Positions 37,738 through 45,912 of a stretch of DNA of 64,000 nucleotides are shown in pieces (positions within the stretch are counted from its first letter, which is position 1; the number at the start of each line of letters is the position of its first letter). Under the pieces are notes generated by a model. It worked only from the letters and a program-made list of their open reading frames with translations, searched no databases and had not been told where the DNA came from. Position numbers and translations under genes: made by a program. Source of the stretch: an uncultured Bacteroidaceae bacterium (lineage in GTDB: Bacteria > Bacteroidota > Bacteroidia > Bacteroidales > Bacteroidaceae); contig CAJOEI010000005.1 of assembly GCA_905233465.1 (NCBI GenBank), forward strand, positions 62,001 through 126,000, in the 5' to 3' direction.

Positions 37738-39096
37738 CTATAATTCCGAGATGAAGATGCTGGCTATGGCTATCGGAGCAAGCCATCGTATGAGGAAGAG
37801 GAAGGATGGCACGACGAATCTCGGTAGGTGTAGCGTCCCATTATTAGTCAACTCTTCTTCTACCACCTTGCGCGGCAGCCGCCATCCCACAAACACACTC
37901 AGCACAATGCCGCTCAGAGGCATAATCCACATCGCCGTGACATCGTTAAAAGCGTCGAAAATAGTGCGTCCAGCCAACGGGCGGAAGTCAGCAAGCGGTC
38001 CGAAGGACAACGAGCATAGCGAACCAAGTAATATTGCGGCGACAGTCATATAGCTGGCAGCACGTCGACGCGAGATATGATATCGGTCGTAGAAGAATGC
38101 CGTCACCTCTTCATGCATAGATATTGTACTTGTCAGTGCTGCCAACACCAATAGCAAGTAGAACATCAACGAGAACACATACCCAAGCACTGGGGCATGT
38201 GAGAAGATGTTGTTGAAGATGCTCGGCAGGGTGACGAACACAAGTCCCGGTCCAGCATCGGGCCCGACATCGCTAACGCTGAACACAGCAGGGAAGATGA
38301 TGAAACCACTGATTATTGCTACAAGCGTATCCAGTCCCACAACGTTGGCAGCTGTCTTCACCAACGGCACATCACTCTTGAAATAGCTGGCGTATGTGCT
38401 CAGGCAACCTATGGCTATGCTCAGCGAGAAGAATGCTTGACCAAGTGCACTGAGCAACACAGAGGGAGTGATTTTCGTGAAGTCCGGATATAGCAGGAAC
38501 TGCAGTCCCTGTTTAGCTCCAGGCATCAACATGCTGCCCACTGCCAGCATGAGCATCAACACGAGCAGCAGAGGCATCAACAATTTGGAGAAACGTTCTA
38601 TTCCGTTCTGCACACCACGTTCGATAACCACGTGCGTGATGAGCAGGAAGACAACAGTATACACCAGCGGGGGTATGGCCGAGCCGCTGAAATCTGCAAA
38701 AAATGCAGTTGCATCAGTCACTCGGGACAGTTGACCAGTGAATGCCGACATGCAAAATTTAAGTATCCAGCCTGCCACGACACTGTAGTAGCTCAAGATA
38801 AGCGTGACACACAACATGCCGGCGTAGCCAGTAAGATACCAAGGCTGTCGTGGAGCCAACTGCTCATAGGCTGACGCAATATTGGTGTGTGTGCGCCGAC
38901 CAATGATGAACTCTGCCGTCATCATAGGCACGCCCAGCAGAATCACACACAACAGGTATACGACGATAAATGCTCCACCACCGTTCTCACCAGTCTCAAC
39001 AGGGAAGCGCCATATATTGCCAAGACCCACAGCAGAACCTGCTGTGGCCAGAACAATGCCCAACTTTGACTTAAAGTTACCTCTATCGGAGTTCAT
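37738..39096 (-). CDS. Sodium-dependent transporter, NSS (SNF) family, copy 2
   Basis: 452 residues with about 11-12 membrane helices. The first helix GIVLATAGSAVGLGNIWRFPVETGENGGGAF is the sodium- and substrate-binding signature of NSS transporters of the LeuT/MhsT kind, which in bacteria usually carry amino acids. It starts inside the 3' end of the upstream paralogue (14-nt overlap). The two are clearly homologous along the whole length. The exact amino acid is unknown. Confidence 0.92.
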   Translation of the reverse strand: MNSDRGNFKSKLGIVLATAGSAVGLGNIWRFPVETGENGGGAFIVVYLLCVILLGVPMMTAEFIIGRRTHTNIASAYEQLAPRQPWYLTGYAGMLCVTLILSYYSVVAGWILKFCMSAFTGQLSRVTDATAFFADFSGSAIPPLVYTVVFLLITHVVIERGVQNGIERFSKLLMPLLLVLMLMLAVGSMLMPGAKQGLQFLLYPDFTKITPSVLLSALGQAFFSLSIAIGCLSTYASYFKSDVPLVKTAANVVGLDTLVAIISGFIIFPAVFSVSDVGPDAGPGLVFVTLPSIFNNIFSHAPVLGYVFSLMFYLLLVLAALTSTISMHEEVTAFFYDRYHISRRRAASYMTVAAILLGSLCSLSFGPLADFRPLAGRTIFDAFNDVTAMWIMPLSGIVLSVFVGWRLPRKVVEEELTNNGTLHLPRFVVPSFLFLIRWLAPIAIASIFISEL

Positions 39097-40456
39097 ACAC
39101 GAAAATCAGAGCTATGGCTATCGGTGCCAGCCATCGCAGTACAAAGATATAACCACGAATCAGGTATTCCGGCACAGGATGGCTACCATAATTGGTCAGT
39201 TCATCACGCACAATCTGCTTATCGAGGCGCCAACCGACAAACAGCGATATGATGATGCCACCCACAGGCAGGAATATCTTTGCAGAAATAAAATCGAAGA
39301 AATCAAAAATCGACAATCTAAGGTCGAATATAGATAACCGGTAGTCTGCAAGGGGGCCGAAGCTGAGGCTGCATAACACACCCACAAGAATGCTCACTGC
39401 TGTGACAATCATCGTTGCACGGTGGCGCGTGATGCCGAAGCGCTCGATGAGGAAGGCAGTCGGCGGCTCGTGGATGGACACCATGCTTGTCAGTGCTGCC
39501 AACAAAAGCAGCAGATAGAACATAAAGGCAAAGATGCCGCCCAGCCAGGGCACGCCGGCAAAGGCCGCCTGAAAGACCTTGGGCAGGGTAATGAACACGA
39601 GTCCAGGGCCCGCATCGGGTGCTACGCCAGTGACGCTGAACACAGCGGGGAATATTATGAAACCGCTCATTATGGCCACCAACGTATCTATGAGGGCAAC
39701 ACTGCCAGCTGTCTTCACCAGACGAGCATCGTCAGTGAAATAGCTGGCGTAAGTGCACAGACAGCCCATGGCAATGCTCAGCGAGAAGAATGCCTGACCC
39801 ATAGCGCTGAGGATGACATTGGGCGTAATCTTACTGAAGTCTGGCCGTAGCAGGAAGGCTATGCCCGCTTCCGATCCTGGCATCGTGAGTGAACACACCA
39901 GCAGCACCACCATGATGACCAGCAACATGGGCATCATCAGCTTGGACGACCGCTCAATGCCGCCTTGCACTCCACGCACTATGACCAGATGACACATCAG
40001 CACCACTGCCACCATATATCCCAACGGGATGAGTGGATGGGAGGTGAAAGAGGCGAAATACTCGGTGGAATGGGCGATTTTTGTCACTTCACCCAAGCCA
40101 CTCTCAACAAGATACTTCAGGGTCCAGCCTGCCACCACGCCATAGTAGCACAGGATGAACCACGCAGTGAAGACCCCGAGATAACCCTGCAACACCCACG
40201 GAGTGCGCGGTGCGAGTATGCGATATGCATCAGCTGTGTTGGCATGTGTGCGACGACCGATGATGAACTCCGAGACCATCAGCGGCAGTCCCAACAACAA
40301 CACACACAAGATGTATATCAGGATGAATGCAGCTCCACCGTTAGCACCCACCTCAGTTGGGAAGCGCCACACGTTGCCGAGCCCTACAGCAGAGCCAGCC
40401 GAAGCCAGGATAATGCCCAATTTGCTACCAAAATTAGCACGTTGCTCTGTTTTCAT
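39083..40456 (-). CDS. Sodium-dependent transporter, NSS (SNF) family, copy 1
   Basis: 457 residues, tandem paralogue of the next gene, with GIILASAGSAVGLGNVWRFPTEVGANGGAAF in the first helix. Near residue 375-395, where the paralogue has FRPLAGRTIFDAFND, this protein has a YRLSIFDLRLSIFDFFDF segment encoded by 7-nt repeats. A TACTTTTG box ends four bases before the ATG, so the mRNA may have no leader. Confidence 0.92.
   Translation of the reverse strand: MKTEQRANFGSKLGIILASAGSAVGLGNVWRFPTEVGANGGAAFILIYILCVLLLGLPLMVSEFIIGRRTHANTADAYRILAPRTPWVLQGYLGVFTAWFILCYYGVVAGWTLKYLVESGLGEVTKIAHSTEYFASFTSHPLIPLGYMVAVVLMCHLVIVRGVQGGIERSSKLMMPMLLVIMVVLLVCSLTMPGSEAGIAFLLRPDFSKITPNVILSAMGQAFFSLSIAMGCLCTYASYFTDDARLVKTAGSVALIDTLVAIMSGFIIFPAVFSVTGVAPDAGPGLVFITLPKVFQAAFAGVPWLGGIFAFMFYLLLLLAALTSMVSIHEPPTAFLIERFGITRHRATMIVTAVSILVGVLCSLSFGPLADYRLSIFDLRLSIFDFFDFISAKIFLPVGGIIISLFVGWRLDKQIVRDELTNYGSHPVPEYLIRGYIFVLRWLAPIAIALIFVYELR
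39292..39336. repeat. TCGATTTT-type heptamer repeat inside NSS transporter copy 1
   Basis: AATCGAA, AATCAAA, AATCGAC, AATCTAA and TCGAATA words follow one another in the coding region and read as LSIFDLRLSIFDF on the minus strand. Confidence 0.75.
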
Positions 40457-40460
40457 GGTG

Positions 40461-40468
40461 CAAAAGTA
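40461..40468 (-). promoter_or_regulatory. -7 box TACTTTTG of the NSS transporter pair
   Basis: Minus-strand TACTTTTG, four bases (CACC) before the ATG at 40456. Confidence 0.6.
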
Positions 40469-40595
40469 CTATTTCTTTGCGACAAGTTATTTATGAACAT
40501 CGTATTTTTGCTCTGGTAGAGTGTCATTTTCTATAGTTTTTGACCTTTTATTGAAAATAGGTGGAAAGAATTATGCTTTTCAAAGAGATTTTCTA

Positions 40596-40603
40596 TAATT
40601 TTG
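40596..40603 (+). promoter_or_regulatory. -7 box TAATTTTG of dacB
   Basis: Five bases before the ATG at 40609, which is the start that gives a good lipoprotein signal peptide. Confidence 0.5.
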
Positions 40604-40608
40604 TGCCC

Positions 40609-41895
40609 ATGAAAGTCAAGCCAAGTCACTTACTGTCAGCCATACTCGTTTTCGCTGCCGTGGTATGCAGCGGTTGCGGTTCGGCACGCCATGCCCACCG
40701 CAATCAGCAACCGGATGTGGCGTTACAAGGGCTTAATGCGCCAACAACAGAGGCCAATGTCGACAAGAGCCACAATGCGGTGGCTGTATCAGAAGCTCCA
40801 CTTTCGCCATTAGCCGTGCTGCAGAACCAACTGACAGCATTGACACAAGATAGCATTGCTCGATTCTCGCAGTTGGGGCTGAGAGTTGTGGACCTCACTG
40901 ATGGCATCGTACTGTTCTCCTGCGGCGAGGCACAACGCATGCGTCCAGCATCGTCTGAGAAGCTGGTGACGGCAATTGCCGCACTGCATCACCTCGGACC
41001 AAACTATCGGTTCACCACATCGCTGGCTTCGACGGCAGACATTGTCGACGGCACGCTCAGGGGTGACTTGTATGTCCGTGGAGCTATGGATCCTTTGCTC
41101 ACCGCCGCCGATGTGCGCGCGCTGGCAACAAAGTTGCGTGACAGCGGTGTTCGGACGGTGCGCGGCCGCATTGTGGCCGATGCCACACTCAAGGATAAGG
41201 ACGACTACGGCTGGGGCTGGTGCTGGGATGACGACAATCCAGTGCTCTCACCTATGTTGGTCGGCGGCAAACCTGCATTGTCCACAGCTTTGCAGAATGC
41301 GCTGCGGGGTGCTGGAGTCCGCGTCACGGTGCCTGTCGTGGTCAACGGCCAGACACCAACATCAGCACGTGTGCTGGCAGCTGTGAGCCGAACGCTGACA
41401 GATGTCCTGCAGCCCATGCTCAAGCAAAGTGACAACCTGTGTGCAGAGGCCGTGTTCTACCAGCTCGGACCGACACGCGATGTGGTGGCAACGCGCATCA
41501 ACAGCCTGTTAGACAGCATCGGTTGTGATGTCAGCGGCTCTAACGTCGCCGACGGCAGCGGACTGTCACTATACAACTATCAGACAGCCAACACATTTAC
41601 CACGTTGCTGACCTTTGCCGCCTCACGGCCAGACAGCATCTTCAATCCGTTGCTGCAGGCAATGCCCATCGCTTCCGTGGACGGCACGCTGAAACGACGC
41701 ATGGCCGACACGCCTGCTGCCAACAATGTCCGCGCCAAGACCGGCAGCGTAACAGCAATTTCCACACTCGTGGGCTACACCACACAACGCAGTACAGGCC
41801 ATCTCATCGCCTTTGCCATACTCAATCAGGGCTTGCACAACATGGCTGAAGGACGGCAACTGCAAGACAAGATCTGCGCTGTGCTCAGCCAATAA
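40609..41895 (+). CDS. dacB: D-alanyl-D-alanine carboxypeptidase/endopeptidase (PBP4 family), lipoprotein
   Basis: 428 residues from the ATG at 40609; the track's earlier GTG lies upstream of the promoter box. A signal peptide ends in the lipobox CSGC. The S13 peptidase motifs are SSEK (in RPASSEKLVTAIAAL), SDN (KQSDNLCAEAVFYQLG) and KTGS (RAKTGSVTAISTLVGY). PBP4 enzymes remove the last D-Ala or open crosslinks in the periplasm. The protein is shorter than E. coli DacB, as usual in Bacteroidetes. Divergent from the NSS transporters. Confidence 0.92.
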   Translation: MKVKPSHLLSAILVFAAVVCSGCGSARHAHRNQQPDVALQGLNAPTTEANVDKSHNAVAVSEAPLSPLAVLQNQLTALTQDSIARFSQLGLRVVDLTDGIVLFSCGEAQRMRPASSEKLVTAIAALHHLGPNYRFTTSLASTADIVDGTLRGDLYVRGAMDPLLTAADVRALATKLRDSGVRTVRGRIVADATLKDKDDYGWGWCWDDDNPVLSPMLVGGKPALSTALQNALRGAGVRVTVPVVVNGQTPTSARVLAAVSRTLTDVLQPMLKQSDNLCAEAVFYQLGPTRDVVATRINSLLDSIGCDVSGSNVADGSGLSLYNYQTANTFTTLLTFAASRPDSIFNPLLQAMPIASVDGTLKRRMADTPAANNVRAKTGSVTAISTLVGYTTQRSTGHLIAFAILNQGLHNMAEGRQLQDKICAVLSQ

Positions 41896-41977
41896 TTCAA
41901 TTCACAATGCATAATTCACAATGCATAATTCATAATTAATTAATCGTATAATTGTCAAATCGTAAAATCGTAAAATC
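41894..41977. repeat. AATTCAT/AATTCACAATGCAT and AAATCGTA repeats between dacB and the SDR gene
   Basis: The 80-nt junction is entirely repeat: first AATTCACAATGCAT words, then AAATCGTA words (reverse complement of TACGATTT). It reaches up to the SDR start codon. Confidence 0.85.
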
Positions 41978-41978
41978 A

Positions 41979-42782
41979 ATGAATCCTTATCTCAACTTCT
42001 CTCTCGAGGGTAAGGTAGCCCTCGTCACCGGTGCCAGCTACGGCATCGGTTTCGCCATTGCCAGCGCCTTTGCTGAGCAAGGAGCAACCATCTGCTTCAA
42101 CGACATCAACCAGGAACTCGTGGACCGCGGCCTGAAGAGTTATGCCGAGAAAGGCATCAAGGCTCACGGCTATGTTTGCGACGTAACCGACGAACCCGCT
42201 GTGCAGGCTCTCGTTGCCAAGATCAAAGCTGAAGTGGGTACCATTGACATCCTCGTGAACAACGCAGGTATCATCCGCCGCATCCCCATGCATGAGATGG
42301 AGGCTGCCGACTTCCGCCGCGTCATCGACATCGACCTCAACGCTCCGTTCATCGTCGCCAAGGCCGTGCTGCCCGACATGATGGCAAAGCGTAGCGGCAA
42401 GATCATCAACATCTGCTCGATGATGTCCGAACTGGGCCGCGAGACCGTCAGCGCCTATGCTGCTGCCAAGGGTGGCCTGAAGATGCTCACCCGTAATATC
42501 TGCTCGGAGTATGGTGAATACAACATCCAGTGCAACGGCATCGGCCCGGGCTACATCGCAACACCTCAGACTGCTCCCCTGCGCGAGCGTCAGCCGGACG
42601 GTAGCCGTCATCCCTTTGACAGCTTCATCTGCGCCAAGACTCCCGCTGGCCGCTGGCTCGACCCACAGGAGCTCACAGGTCCTGCCGTGTTCCTCGCTTC
42701 CGAAGCATCGAACGCTGTCAACGGCCACATCCTCTATGTGGATGGCGGCATACTGGCTTACATCGGCAAACAACCGAAATAA
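41979..42782 (+). CDS. SDR-family oxidoreductase, gluconate 5-dehydrogenase-like
   Basis: 267 residues from the ATG at 41979; the track's start adds nine codons made of repeat. Rossmann fold with VALVTGASYGIGFAIA (NAD(P) binding), LVNNAGI, catalytic Ser in ICSMMSELGRETVSAYAAAKGG (Tyr and Lys of the YxxxK motif are YAAAK), and IGPGYIATPQT. The closest annotated relatives I know are gluconate 5-dehydrogenase and KduD-like enzymes of uronate and gluconate catabolism. No kduI or kinase neighbour is present to confirm the substrate. A strong terminator follows. Confidence 0.85.
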   Translation: MNPYLNFSLEGKVALVTGASYGIGFAIASAFAEQGATICFNDINQELVDRGLKSYAEKGIKAHGYVCDVTDEPAVQALVAKIKAEVGTIDILVNNAGIIRRIPMHEMEAADFRRVIDIDLNAPFIVAKAVLPDMMAKRSGKIINICSMMSELGRETVSAYAAAKGGLKMLTRNICSEYGEYNIQCNGIGPGYIATPQTAPLRERQPDGSRHPFDSFICAKTPAGRWLDPQELTGPAVFLASEASNAVNGHILYVDGGILAYIGKQPK

Positions 42783-42803
42783 ACAGTAAAGCATACAATT
42801 AGT

Positions 42804-42842
42804 GCGAGGCTGTGCCATACTTTGTGGCGCAGCCTCGTTTTT
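42804..42842 (+). terminator. Rho-independent terminator of the SDR gene
   Basis: GCGAGGCTG-T-GCC pairs with GGC-G-CAGCCTCG (one mismatch) and a run of Ts follows. Confidence 0.88.
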
Positions 42843-42851
42843 GCTTATCCT

Positions 42852-42936
42852 CAACGAATTATACGAATCACATGAATTTTATAAGCACTTGATAATTACA
42901 CATATACAATATTAGTGTGATTCGTATTATTCGTTG
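42852..42936. repeat. Inverted repeat with 20-nt arms, ATTCGTATAATTCGTTG type
   Basis: CAACGAATTATACGAATCAC at 42852-42871 pairs with 42917-42936 with one mismatch in 20. The word resembles short intergenic repeats common in Bacteroidales genomes. It lies downstream of the SDR terminator. Confidence 0.8.
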
Positions 42937-43020
42937 CGTAACGAAAATTTCGGCTATGTATCAGCATATCATCATGGCGATAACAGCACATTCTCCGCAG
43001 GTTAATTGTTCATTCTCCGC

Positions 43021-43123
43021 ATGTTTCTTTGAGTCCATGTGCGCGGACTCATGAGTCCACGCACATGGGCTCATGAGTCCACGCACATGGACTCAAGAGT
43101 CCGCGCACATGGACTCAAAGAAA
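43021..43123. repeat. Palindrome array, copy 2 (four 20-nt units, 22-nt period)
   Basis: Same 103-nt element as at 27227-27329 with a single A/G difference. Here the outer 27 nt on both sides are perfect reverse complements of each other. A TCCGGATGT motif occurs at about 43170. It lies between the convergent SDR and rpsT genes. Confidence 0.95.
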
Positions 43124-43202
43124 TGACCGGATAATGATGTTTATTTCACTTGGGGAATCATCAACATTGTCCGGATGTGTATAGAATTAATGCTGGATCA
43201 TG

Positions 43203-43237
43203 AAAAAATGGCCACTAACCTCACGGTCAATGGCCAT
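43203..43237 (-). terminator. Rho-independent terminator of rpsT
   Basis: A 13-bp stem on the minus strand (ATGGCCATTGACC with GGTTAGTGGCCAT, loop GTGA) is followed by six Ts. Confidence 0.92.
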
Positions 43238-43294
43238 CATGAAATAAATACGAATATTCAAAAATGCTATGGACTCAGAAATGATTCGCTCTCA

Positions 43295-43549
43295 TCAACC
43301 GAGTTTGTTGATATAGTGAGCGAGCTTGGACTTCAGGTTAGAAGCCTTGTTCTTGTGGATGATGTTTACCTTTGCCAGCTTGTCAAGCATCTTCTGCACG
43401 GCAGGCAGCTGCTTCTCAGCTTCGGCCTTGTCCTTTGTGGCACGCAGCTGACGCACAGCCACACGCATCTTGCGAGCATAGTAGCGGTTGTGTAGACGAC
43501 GCTTCTGCTCTTGGCGAATTCTCTTCAGTGAAGACTTATGGTTTGCCAT
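43295..43549 (-). CDS. rpsT: Small-subunit ribosomal protein S20
   Basis: 84 residues, very basic, [40 protein letters not shown], typical of bS20, which binds 16S rRNA early in 30S assembly. It follows tRNA-Glu by 44 nt, a common Bacteroidetes order, and ends 58 nt before a strong terminator. Confidence 0.97.
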   Translation of the reverse strand: MANHKSSLKRIRQEQKRRLHNRYYARKMRVAVRQLRATKDKAEAEKQLPAVQKMLDKLAKVNIIHKNKASNLKSKLAHYINKLG

Positions 43550-43593
43550 TTTGAATTACAATTTGTCTTTTTATTATTATTTTTATTCTCTTG

Positions 43594-43665
43594 TAGTCCA
43601 TAGCAGAGTCGAACTGCTCTTTAGAGAATGAAAATCTCTCGTCCTAACCGATAGACGAATGGACC
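43594..43665 (-). tRNA. tRNA-Glu (TTC)
   Basis: On the minus strand GGTCCATTCGTCTATCGG begins the cloverleaf; the acceptor GGTCCAT pairs with ATGGACT and the discriminator is A. Anticodon stem AGAGA/TCTCT encloses the loop TTTTCAT with anticodon TTC. CCA is not encoded. Confidence 0.95.
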
Positions 43666-43683
43666 TGACGCGTTTTGCGGGTG

Positions 43684-43691
43684 CAAAGGTA
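43684..43691 (-). promoter_or_regulatory. -7 box TACCTTTG of tRNA-Glu-rpsT
   Basis: Minus-strand TACCTTTG about 18 nt before the tRNA start. Confidence 0.65.
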
Positions 43692-43818
43692 CGCCAAAAA
43701 GGTACAATGACCAAATATTTATCAAAAAAACTTAAGAAAAACATGTTTTTTTCATCTTTTTGAGCTTCATAGTCATATTTTTTACACGCGAATAGCCACC
43801 ATTTTCATCTTTTTAAGC

Positions 43819-43826
43819 TATTTTTG
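43819..43826 (+). promoter_or_regulatory. -7 box TATTTTTG of recO
   Basis: Five bases (CACCC) before the recO ATG, so the mRNA may be leaderless. Confidence 0.55.
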
Positions 43827-43831
43827 CACCC

Positions 43832-44542
43832 ATGATAGAGAGTCGTGGAATTGTTCTTAATGCGGTGAAATATTCTGATGACAAAGTTATCATCAACGTG
43901 CTCACTCAGGCCCAAGGCACCGTGGGCTTTGTGCTACGCCGCAACAAACGCACCACACCCGCCGTCTGGCAGCCACTAACCGTAGTCAATATCATCTGGC
44001 ACGACGGCCCGGGCAAAGCCCTCATCAAGCCGCATGAGCTCAGCGTGGCGCGGCCGTGGCGCAACATACCGTATGTGCCTCATAAAGCAGCAATTGCACT
44101 CTTTCTGGGGGAGTTCCTTGGGCATGTGTTGCGTCAGGAACCGCGTGGCGACGAGCTGGTGCAATGGTTAGAGATGTCGTTGGCATGGTTAGACGAAGCA
44201 GAGAGCGGATACGCCAACTTTCACATCGCTATGTTATTCAGGCTCAGCCGTTTCCTGGGTTTCGAACCGAATGTCAGCGACTACACCGAAGGCGCGTTCT
44301 TCGACCTTCGCGCTGCCGAGTTCGTCACGGCCCGACCTATGCACAACGACTGCCTGACAGAGGACGAAGCGGCTGTGCTGCCGCGACTCATGCGACTGGG
44401 ATATGCCGGCATGCGCCGCGTGCGTCTCAACAGTGACGCCCGACAGCGCATGCTGCAGGTGGTGATACAATACTATAGGCTGCACGTCCCTCCGTTACCG
44501 GACATCAAGAGCCTGGCTGTTCTGCATGATGTGCTGCACTGA
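43832..44542 (+). CDS. recO: DNA repair protein RecO
   Basis: 236 residues. RecO works with RecR to load RecA on SSB-coated single-stranded DNA. The N-terminal OB fold begins IESRGIVLNAVKYSDDKVIINVLTQAQGTVGFVLR, followed by the helical domain (ALFLGEFLGHVLRQEPRGDELVQWLEMSLAWLDE). The C-terminal zinc-finger cysteines of some RecO proteins are not seen, as common in Bacteroidetes. Convergent with the methyltransferase gene, 33 nt apart. Confidence 0.9.
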   Translation: MIESRGIVLNAVKYSDDKVIINVLTQAQGTVGFVLRRNKRTTPAVWQPLTVVNIIWHDGPGKALIKPHELSVARPWRNIPYVPHKAAIALFLGEFLGHVLRQEPRGDELVQWLEMSLAWLDEAESGYANFHIAMLFRLSRFLGFEPNVSDYTEGAFFDLRAAEFVTARPMHNDCLTEDEAAVLPRLMRLGYAGMRRVRLNSDARQRMLQVVIQYYRLHVPPLPDIKSLAVLHDVLH

Positions 44543-44575
44543 CATGCGGCAACCACTGCGTCTCGTAACAACTCA

Positions 44576-45859
44576 CTACTGAGGCAAGATACAATGTGGT
44601 TGGATGTGCGAGGAGCGGATGCGCCATTCTTTCGGATATAGGTTGTTGGCGCGTGAACCGATGTTCTTGGCCAGGCCCAACCGCTGACCACGGAAACAGA
44701 CTTGTACAATGCCAGTTGGGGCATCTGCCGGCAGGGTGATGGCCTCGTGTTGCAAGTATCTCACGGCCTGCTCCATCGACACATCGACCTTAGGCGCTGA
44801 CGGGTCGTCAAGTTGGTTCACAGGCAGGATGTTTAGGGCATCAGATGGACTGGATTGCCTGCGTGCGGGACGCTGACGCTGATTGGCGCGCGAAGTCGCC
44901 TGTTTGGGCCCATCTACATAGCTCAGGGCAGGCTTGCGTATGAGGGCCTCACCCTCTGTCTTGCGCACGAAGGCGATGAAGAAACCCTCGCCACGCACGC
45001 GGCCTGGCAGGAAATGATAGCAGTGCAGACGGTCATCAGCCTGCCGCGCCGCGCGCATATCACCCACTATTCCCCATTCGTCAGCAACGGGCACAGCCAT
45101 CGTCTCTCCACCGAGTTCGCGGCAGATCCATTCTACCATATCCTCGTCCTCAAAGGGGTTGAAAGTGCAAGTCGAGAAGACAAGCGTGCCGCCGCGCCTG
45201 AGGCACGGCCATATACGGCTGACGATGTCGCGCGCTGTGGCGGCACAGTCGTCCACGAGCTGCGGAGTCCATTGGCGTAAAGCCTCCTCTTCCTTTCGAA
45301 ACATCCCCTCGCCAGAGCACGGCACATCGGCAACAATCACGTCAAAGCCGTCAGCACTCACCAGCGAGCCACAGCTGTCGGCCAGCGTCGCCACGCTGGC
45401 GTTGGTCACGACAACGTTACCCACACCCCACTTGGCCATGTTCTCGGCAAGCACTTGGGCACGGGGACGAACCACCTCATTACTAACAAGCAGACAACTG
45501 TCGGGCAACAGCGAGCGCAACAGAGTGCTCTTGCCGCCTGGAGCGGCACACAGATCCAATGCAGCTGCCGGCATCATGCCGCTTGATGCCAAGATGTGCT
45601 TCAGCCCATGATGCAGAAACATCGAACTGGCTTCCTGAACATAATACGCCCCAGCATGCAGAAGCGGATCGGCTGTAAATAGAGGTCGCTCACGCAGATA
45701 CACGCCATCGGAGCACCAAGGCACACGGCCGTCGTAGCCATCAATCTGCTCCACTGCCACCGCACCGCGAGCGGGATTCAACCTGATGCTGACGCTGGCC
45801 TCGCCATCAAGCCCGGACAACAGCGCATCAACATCCCGCTGATGCCAATGCGTCAGCAT
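44576..45859 (-). CDS. RsmF/Nop2-family rRNA (cytosine-C5)-methyltransferase
   Basis: 427 residues from the ATG at 45859. SAM-binding motifs are ALDLCAAPGGKSTLL and, with the catalytic cysteines, DVPCSGEGMFRKEE and LVFSTCTFNPFEDEDMVEW. A C-terminal RNA-binding region follows. It is expected to methylate C5 of a cytosine in 16S rRNA, as RsmF does. The frame stays open upstream for 15 codons and reads INLPSSYRDY, which resembles the usual start of this family, but with no ATG, GTG or TTG there, only ATC; see findings. Confidence 0.9.
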   Translation of the reverse strand: MLTHWHQRDVDALLSGLDGEASVSIRLNPARGAVAVEQIDGYDGRVPWCSDGVYLRERPLFTADPLLHAGAYYVQEASSMFLHHGLKHILASSGMMPAAALDLCAAPGGKSTLLRSLLPDSCLLVSNEVVRPRAQVLAENMAKWGVGNVVVTNASVATLADSCGSLVSADGFDVIVADVPCSGEGMFRKEEEALRQWTPQLVDDCAATARDIVSRIWPCLRRGGTLVFSTCTFNPFEDEDMVEWICRELGGETMAVPVADEWGIVGDMRAARQADDRLHCYHFLPGRVRGEGFFIAFVRKTEGEALIRKPALSYVDGPKQATSRANQRQRPARRQSSPSDALNILPVNQLDDPSAPKVDVSMEQAVRYLQHEAITLPADAPTGIVQVCFRGQRLGLAKNIGSRANNLYPKEWRIRSSHIQPHCILPQ

Positions 45860-45912
45860 ATAATCACGATATGATGAAGGTAGATTGATGGGAAAAAGAG
45901 AGAATTAAAGAA

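Noticed and set aside
37738-40456. Paired NSS genes as a possible recent duplication artefact of assembly
   Set aside because: The two proteins differ at many positions along their length, so they are real diverged paralogues.
43021-43123. Invertible promoter flanked by inverted repeats (27-nt arms)
   Set aside because: No TAnnTTTG box lies between the arms, the neighbouring genes converge on it, and no invertase gene is near.
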